A stretch of 64,000 nt of DNA, taken from positions 79,739 to 143,738 of the forward strand of contig JAECUM010093605.1 in assembly GCA_016617855.1 (NCBI GenBank), in the 5' to 3' direction. Below, piece after piece: positions 57,720-64,000 of the stretch. Source of the stretch: Megalonaias nervosa. Taxonomy: Eukaryota > Mollusca > Bivalvia > Unionida > Unionidae. How positions within the stretch are numbered: the first letter of the stretch is position 1; every line of letters begins with the position of its first letter. Both the position numbers and the translations under genes were made by a program. Below the pieces are notes generated by a model. That model worked only from the letters and a program-made list of their open reading frames with translations. It was not told where the DNA came from and ran no database searches.

Positions 57720-59783
57720 TTAATACTTTTATCTGACACAGTTGTTTGCCAATGAACACAATACAGTAAGTAACTCTTTGACAGATAAAAACAATGATGT
57801 TTGTGGTGTGTATTTAATTGGATTAATAGGTGACAGATAAGTGCTTGGCTGATATCATGGGTGCCTCTGCTATTGACTACAGAGTAAAAAAATTATATCT
57901 GGCGCAGCCAGATATAGGTATATAAATGCAGTAATAATTAAAATACCTCCAGTATGCACAATCAGCTATCATAATATCTGCATCTGTTCTTGGGAGCAAA
58001 ATATTTCCAAAATTTGGGCTATTTTTATACAGTGATTTTGTTACATTATCATCATCACTTTGCTTGAAGCAGGTCTATGTAATTTTAGTAAAGTTAAAAG
58101 CAACTAACTACATCAATATGAACTTATTAAAGACAAAATAACTTATAGTCAATGGGCAGAAAAACATACCTTTAAAATTTTGCAAACTTTAAGTCTAAGT
58201 CCCAGAAATATTAGTTACACATATAACTCATTGTGTCCACCAAACCATGTACTATTTATTGTCCTATATAATTACAACAAAGACACCAAGAAGAAAATAA
58301 TAGCCCACAGATAATAAAACATGCTAAAACATTTTTACTACACAGATGCAGCACATAATAAAGGTTCATATTTTGAAATTACAAGTCTTAATTTCAATAT
58401 ACTGAATTTCATGTCTGCAACATTATACACGGAATCCATGGGTTTACAAGGGGACCTTTTATTGTGGCACTCAAACAGTTCTCCAAAGATCATGACTGCA
58501 GCACATGAAACTACCTTACATCATTAAAACATGCGCCGATATTGCCATTTGAATAGAAGCACTTGCACATTGTTCATGTCCACAGAGTTCTGAAGTTGTT
58601 ATATGTTGAACCAAATATGACTACAATCAGAGGAGCGCCAATTTTGCTCCGGTAGCAGAAGTTTCATCTGAATCAAAGGTAACACAGTTAAATTAGATCA
58701 TTGGTTGTAGTAATTTTAATGTTACAATTGGTGTTTCTAAAGATGAATTGTTCTTTCACTGTAGATTTAAGAAGGCTTGGTTGAATATGTAAAAAGGGCC
58801 GTTACATGGCCGGCTGCATTCTCGACAGCATAACATATTACTGTTTTTACATTAAACAGCTGCATTTAACTTGGGATTTAGTAATGGCTTTTGTACTTGT
58901 ACTTAATGCAGCAAAATTTGTCTACTTGCACCAAGTACTATGACGCTCTGACTATATCTTCCGGACTATTGTTTTTGGCAATGCTAATAACTAAGACATG
59001 AAAGTTCATTATCTCTGTTATCTCTAGTTATATGCAGAACTGTTTGATATAACTAATTTCTCTCCAAACATTTATTTATTTTGCTTCTATTTACACTTTT
59101 TATGAGGTTATGGATTTTCCATTATCACATGTAATGTTTCATTTTATTTTATTGAATATTTATAGATCATTTGCAACCTTAGCTGGGATTTGGTGTCCAA
59201 GTTATATGCATAACAAAATGTAGTTTTTAAACAAAATATGGTTAACTAACATATAATATTGTTTCTTCACATGATTGTGTACAAATGACCACTGAATACT
59301 GGCAATTAGCACAGATCAGATTAAATATTAAAAATTTTCAGAATTTTCAAGTATGAAAAAGTTAAATTTGTGTATGTTTCGCAGATAATGGTGTCCAATT
59401 ATGCATGTTCATTATATGTCAAGTTACTCCTTAATGTCAAGTTTCACAGAAAATTTCAGTTAAAGATGCTGTGAAAGGAAATATTCTGTATTATTATGCT
59501 TGTTTGTGTCTATATCCACTTGTAATTTCTGCAAAAAGAAGACACCAAGTTATATGAGCAACTTTTTCCATGTGTTGTTTTTCTCATCATGTTTTAGTCA
59601 AATTATGAATCTCTGAGGTCAGTTTTATAAATATTCATTAAATACAAGCTCAAAGGTATGCAACAAGTGCATAAAATAAGTTGTTTACATATATTCAATT
59701 TTTGGCATGTGCATAACACTTTTGGGACCCATGATCTCGGTCAAGCACATGAAAAAAATAGGCTGTAATTCACTATAGTTTAG
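57720..59783. other. AT-rich stretch, nothing recognised
   Basis: Splice-like fragments (for example near 57950-58030 on the minus strand) were not convincing. No acid ceramidase 5' exon was recognised. Confidence 0.4.
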
Positions 59784-59890
59784 GACTGCTCTGGTGGCCT
59801 AGTGGTTCGAGCGTCAGCCTTGGACGTGGGAGGTCACAGGTTCGAATCCTGGCCGAGTCATACCAAAGACTTATAAAAATGGTACTAACA
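59784..59890 (+). mobile_element. tRNA-derived SINE (family A), left part, split by the hAT-like element
   Basis: The head has the A-box region 'tggcctagtggttcgagcgt' and a perfect B-box 'ggttcgaatcc', then the family linker 'cttataaaaatggtactaac'. The continuation 'cagctgcctccctaggcact' is found 3.77 kb later at 63663, so the transposon inserted here. Confidence 0.88.
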
Positions 59891-60224
59891 CAGGGTTCAT
59901 ACAGAATTCTGAATGATAAATTCAAAGACTTTTCCCAAACTTTCAAAGATCACAAAACTGATTTCCAAGACCTATTTTCGCTAACATTTTGTATACAAGT
60001 TATGTTATACGAGAAAACAACGAATGCAAAATCCGACAATATTGTTTAATGATCAAATTCAAACTATAATTAATTTCCTAAAATTGCTTTATGATGATCT
60101 GGAAGATAGGTTAATATTCATTGTTATTGCAGAAATATGTAGCTTATGCATCAGATTTAATACAAAATAAATTGTTCTCTTAACAGACATCAGCACTGCT
60201 TTAAATGCATTATTATAGTTTCTG

Positions 60225-61092
60225 TTATTTCTCTTCAATCATTTTGGAAAGAGAAGCCACCACTGTCATCTTTTCCTCTGCTCTTCTCCTAAGAGCATTT
60301 GACTCTGTGACAAACACAATGAGTCCTTTTAACTCTGCTTCTTCTGCCTTCTGAACAGAGGAAGCATGTAGGCTGGCAATGTTAGCTTTGAGATGCAGCT
60401 TTTTGGCTTTAAGTTCTTCCACTTTATCCATGGCTAACTCCCGTTTCTTTCCTTTTCTGATTTTCTCCTCATGCTCCTCCTCTGCTTTCTTCTTATCCAG
60501 ATAGGCATGGTACTTATATCTTGCAGAGGAGGCATATGTTTCATTGCTAATGATGATTTCCAAAGGTCCACCTGCTTTTCTCACTGTGTCAATGATTAGC
60601 CTTTGAGCTCTGAGGCTTTCTCTGTTGAGGTTCTCAACAGATACCTGTTTTTTGACAGAAAATCCTCTCTCCACTGTTGCCTGCCCATGTGACAACAACA
60701 ACATTTTCTGGAGAACATTCCAAAGTTCAACATATCCCTTTCTTTTGGAAAGGACGGAATAAAACACTTCATCAAGACTGTCATCTGTTTTATTGAAGCA
60801 TTTCAAGGGATGATTGTCTGAGTGAATAACTTCATCCACTAATTTTCCATACTGAGTCAATATTAAATCACATTGGGACTCTACTTCTCTTCCTGCCTCA
60901 CACATAATTCTGAGGACCCTACGGAGTTTTGCTTGTCCCTTTTCCTTATCTGACTCTGATTGCATAAGTCTAAAATCAGCCCAGGACATGTTTTTCACCA
61001 AGGGATATTTCAGAGGCAATTTCTCAAACAGCTTCTTTACCACTGCAATCATAAAGTCTCTGCTTGCTGTTCTGAAAGCAAATCTAAGCCAC
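60225..61092 (-). CDS. hAT-like transposase, last exon (C-terminal dimerisation part)
   Basis: It is 868 bases from acceptor 'ctttgtttcag' to the TAA-side stop, 288 residues, open throughout. It starts WLRFAFRTASRDFMIAVVKK and carries LLLSHGQATVERGFSVKK, the 'SxxxxxER-x-FS' signature of the hAT C-terminal dimerisation region. A charged helical tail follows (KKKAEEEHEEKIRKGKKREL) ending near ALRRRAEEKM. The join KYCKHR to WLRFAFR is in phase. From memory, relatives have about 150-200 more residues between the KYCKHRWL motif and the VVKKLLEK-like segment, so this copy may carry an internal loss; the figure is an estimate. Confidence 0.85.
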
Positions 61093-61317
61093 CTGAAACA
61101 AAGAAAATCATATTTGGTTAGATTAAAACAGAAAAGAATTAAAATATACTAACTGAAATAAAACAAAAAATAAAAATAATTAAGGTAGCAATGAGAACTC
61201 GAATTTTGTTTCAATACCAAGTAAGTTATATTAAAAAACTTTCAGAAATGAAGTGAATTAAAAAAGTAAAATAGACTGTATAAATAGACATCTAGTAAAC
61301 CAAACAAAAGTCTGTAC

Positions 61318-62188
61318 CTGTGTTTACAATACTTCTGAATCAGTGGAAATACAGTTGATCCCGTAATGTTCATGAAATCTTGTCTTCTTGCTGGTGAATC
61401 ATGGTATAGATGGTACACAATGCTCAGAAGAGTTTCCAAATCCCAAGGTATTGCTGCACAGCCAATGCATAATGCATTATGCACAATATGAAGTCCACAG
61501 CTACCAACGTCTAACATTTTCAAGGGTGCTGAATGTGAAATATGAGACTGCAACAAGTCATACAATTTCCAGTTAACTGCTGGTCCATCCATTGAGAGCT
61601 GTAGAAGACCCTTATACCCTATGTCAGACAAAATGGGCTCAAACTTGTCCACCAGATCTTCAGCACGAACATGACCGAGAAATTGAAAAGTGATATAATA
61701 TGTGCTGATTTTGTTGCAGTCCCATGTCCGTACATGCAAGTCCATTTGCTTCTCCTGCATATCTTTGTTCAGAGTCTCATCAAACAGAAGGACATACAAG
61801 CTGGCCTCTCTCACTTTCGTCAACAACTGATTTGCAAAATAAGGTGCTATTCCAAACACACCAAGATAGGTTGCCATGCTTTCACTGCATGAAAACTGTT
61901 CAGCAATTGTACTGTCAGGAAACATTGCTTTAAAAATAGTATTGATGCCCTTGCATGAGTTCAGGCTGTAGTGTCTGTGAATACATTTCATTGTCCAGAG
62001 AACTTCGGTCCATAGTACTTCAGATTTAGTGCAAAAAGTATTTAAATTAGTCTTTAAAGTAGAAGTTGCTAGAACTGATTTGGTAGGCTGCTTTGTACTC
62101 ATCATGCATTCTGCTACTGGCTGTGAAAAGTATCCACTTACTGGTGCAACTTGTTTTGCAGATTTTTTATTTTGTTGGTGCTTATATC
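61318..62188 (-). CDS. hAT-like transposase, middle exon (N-terminal catalytic part)
   Basis: It is an 871-base exon with acceptor 'tttatttctag' and donor 'gtacag', open throughout. It encodes about 290 residues from GYKHQQNKKSAKQV to IQKYCKHR. Family motifs include LFDETLNKDMQEKQMDLHVR (first catalytic-core strand with Asp), LSMDGPAVNWK (second Asp region) and VGSCGLHIVHNAL, which is the Cys-x2-His step typical of hAT-type RNase H folds. The protein would bind the transposon ends and cut and join DNA in the nucleus. Its neighbours are the finger exon upstream and the dimerisation exon downstream. Confidence 0.85.
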
Positions 62189-62625
62189 CTAGAAATAAAA
62201 ACAAAAGTAATTATCATTGCTAGACTATCAAGTATCAGCCAAAAATTTTTATCAGAAGTCAATAGTGATGATGCATTAACAAAGCAATTATATCACTTAG
62301 TTCACTGAATTTGTTAAAATGGACGTTCAACCTTCATTTCTATGCTAAACCAAGGAACATTATGTAGAACAAAATTTTCAAAAATGATTTTTTTCCCTCA
62401 AAGGTGTTCAATAAACCGATGGTATAAATAAATTTAAATGGGCCCTCTTTTCAATTTGCCATGTTGCCCAAATCATCAAATTAAACAATATCTTATTTAT
62501 ACCACAAGAGTTATGAGTTATGAGTTATCGTTATTTTGCCCAAAACTACCAATAGCTTATACTTCTGCATCTTTGTTCCACTAAATGAAAAGTGTGTAGT
62601 TATTGTGTACTAATTTGCATCTTAC

Positions 62626-62758
62626 CTCTGGCATGACTTCTAAGGATTCCTTCTCCCATCGAAGCCAAGTTGATCGTCTTTTTACACAATGTACAAAACG
62701 CCTTTCATGTACATGTTTTATCCTTTTTCAGCCATCCCCTGTATTTCTCTTTTTCAAG
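62626..62758 (-). pseudogene. hAT-like transposase, zinc-finger exon with an in-frame stop
   Basis: The donor is 'gtaaga' at 62625 and a possible acceptor is 'caatatctag' ending at 62759. The frame that joins exon 2 in phase reads LEKEKYRGWLKKDKTCT, a TGA at 62705-62707, then KAFCTLCKKTINLASMGEGI. It runs into SHARGYKHQ across the splice. The C-x2-C ... H-x5-H spacing is a BED/C2H2-like finger typical of the N-terminus of this transposase family. TGA for CGA (Arg) by CpG decay is the simplest reading of the stop. Alternatively translation could start at the Met after it. No complete 5' start was seen. Confidence 0.6.
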
Positions 62759-63017
62759 CTAGATATTGTTGAAAGAGCGAAGACCTGGCAATTTCAAACA
62801 TGAGGCAAAACAAAAATGAAGATGTAAATTGACTGCACAAATTCTGAATCCCCGAGCACGTGTTACTTTCGCGAACTTTCTACATAGAGTGAGCACTTGT
62901 TCAATGTAACCAAAATTCAATTGGCTGAACAGTCTTGTTAAAAAAAAATAGTGAATTGGTGTAATGAACTTTTCGATTTGCCAAAGCTGATGGACTCATC
63001 CAATCAAACTGAACGAT

Positions 63018-63503
63018 TCATCAAAAGAAAGAAGCCCGGAAAACCAACTACATCTGAATCTAATGACCTTAGGCAATTTTATTTGTGATTATAATAATAT
63101 TAATAATAATAATAATAATGAGGACTTTGCATAGCGCCTAATCTTTAGAAGCTCTAATCACTTTACAACATTAGATAACACCTAAAAACATATATAATGA
63201 TATGATTACAAAAAACAAACACCATGAAATTAGAAAACAAAAAAAACCTGCTAAAAATAATTATGGTGCTGACATCCTTTGATGAAGGGTGCGTCGTTTT
63301 TATTGAAAATTGTAGCCGGCTTGCTTTGATGAAGAGTGCATGTGTTACTGAAGTAGCCGCCAAGGCTAACTTTGGATGGCCAAACAAATACTCATTTGTT
63401 ACTGCGGCGGCAATGAAACTTAACGGGTCATCAAAAGAAAGAAACCATAAAAACTCAACTACATCTGAATCTAACAACCTTGGACAATTTTATTTGTGAT
63501 TAT
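63018..63503. repeat. 75-bp direct repeats flanking a 335-bp insert inside the hAT-like element
   Basis: 63018-63092 and 63428-63503 share 'tcatcaaaagaaagaa', 'aactacatctgaatctaa' and 'caattttatttgtgattat'. The segment between them has an (ATA)n run and 'gactttgcatagcgcctaat' followed by 'ctaatcactttacaacatt', a motif pair found at the ends of short dispersed repeats in many invertebrates. Confidence 0.7.
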
Positions 63504-63659
63504 GGAAAGAAATTAAAATGTTTGGGTTTATTTCAATTTTCAGAGACTTTTAAAGACCTCAGGGTAATCTGCTAGATTTTCCCAAACTTTCAAGGCCTTG
63601 AAAATGCTACCTCATTTATCCCAAACTGTCAAAGACCTTCAAAGACCGTACGAACCTTG

Positions 63660-63693
63660 TAACAGCTGCCTCCCTAGGCACTCAGCATTAACC
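63660..63693 (+). mobile_element. tRNA-derived SINE (family A), right part of the split copy
   Basis: 'taacagctgcctccctaggc' + 'actcagcatta' continues the SINE broken at 59890. It then ends abruptly, so this copy had already lost its distal body or lost it later. Confidence 0.8.
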
Positions 63694-64000
63694 CATTTTA
63701 TCCTGTTTACCAATTTCAACTGCAGTGCCTGATTCCTGAGAAGCAATTCTAAATATATTGTGGTAAAACGGAGCATCATACAGCAGCAGCAGCAGAAATT
63801 GTGATGACCCTCACCATGTTTACTAAATATGTTGTAACATTGTTATTTCCTTTTTAAAGTAGATCAAACTATGTATGTCTGAAAAGGTAATCAAATTTGC
63901 AACACAGTGATATATGTTTTGTTATCATTTACCAATGTACATGCTCACAACTGTATTTTGAAATATGACTTGAAAGAAAAAAAAACAAATTAAAAACTTA
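63694..64000. other. AT-rich stretch with (CAG)n
   Basis: A short (cag)5 run at 63781-63795 and a poly-A-rich end. No gene was recognised. Confidence 0.45.

Larger units (their letters stand above)
59891..63659 (-). mobile_element. hAT-like DNA transposon, 3.77 kb, with transposase gene
   Basis: The left end 'cagggttcatacagaattct' and the reverse complement of the right end 'caaggttcgtacggtctttg' agree in most positions of the first 14 bases. Subterminal copies of 'cccaaactttcaaag' lie inside both ends. The ends interrupt a family A SINE, and 'taaca' occurs on both sides (59886-59890 and 63660-63664). hAT elements normally duplicate 8 bases; only 5 match exactly here, and 6 of 8 match if the right border is shifted by three. 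The transposase gene is on the minus strand. Confidence 0.82.

Noticed and set aside
63224..63499. 91-codon + strand open frame in the hAT-like element
   Set aside because: It is antisense to the transposase, crosses an (ATA)n-linked insert and a direct repeat, and has no recognisable motif.

Overview
The window looks like AT-rich, repeat-dense nuclear DNA of an animal. A marine mollusc, probably a bivalve, fits best: there are spliceosomal GT-AG introns, two tRNA-derived SINE families, a DIRS-type retrotransposon, a hAT-like transposase family common in aquatic animals, many minisatellites, and low-grade dispersed repeats of the kind seen in bivalve introns. The species assignment is inference. 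No operons, bacterial-type genes, CRISPR arrays or viral genes were seen. Host coding sequence is a very small part of the window and lies in short exons that open-reading-frame length does not reveal.

Two host genes can be supported. On the + strand, the last two coding exons of an unrecognised gene lie at 3729-3802 and 18072-18200, joined in phase across a 14.3-kb intron and followed by a 3' UTR. On the - strand, five phase-compatible exons (50435-50464, 49676-49755, 46012-46247, 39425-39520, 36658-36733) encode the C-terminal 172 residues or so of an acid ceramidase / N-acylethanolamine acid amidase (ASAH1/NAAA) family enzyme. Its 5' exons, including the one with the catalytic cysteine, were not found and probably lie upstream. 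The two genes are convergent, with about 18 kb between their stop codons.

The rest is repeats. 1-18 kb holds dispersed repeats, SINE copies, a fold-back MITE (8840-9298), a pogo-like MITE (13580-13757) and several copies of a palindromic MITE. 18.9-21.8 kb holds a tandem-prone dispersed repeat and two minisatellites. 22-36 kb is mostly unremarkable AT-rich DNA with one full SINE and a long degenerate repeat field. The acid ceramidase introns (36.7-50.5 kb) hold a decayed DIRS element, two tRNA-Leu-like SINE copies, arrays of 67 and about 57 bp, and a 1.53-kb TA-flanked element that splits one minisatellite. 51.5-57.7 kb is dominated by minisatellites.

At 59.9-63.7 kb a hAT-like transposon with a largely intact three-exon transposase gene sits inside an older SINE. 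The most unusual item is at 49676-50116. The 5' 60 bases of one acid ceramidase exon, with the adjoining intron end, have been amplified as four further 87-bp units in the intron just upstream, giving a row of partial decoy exons. I found no sign of a wholly new multi-gene system.
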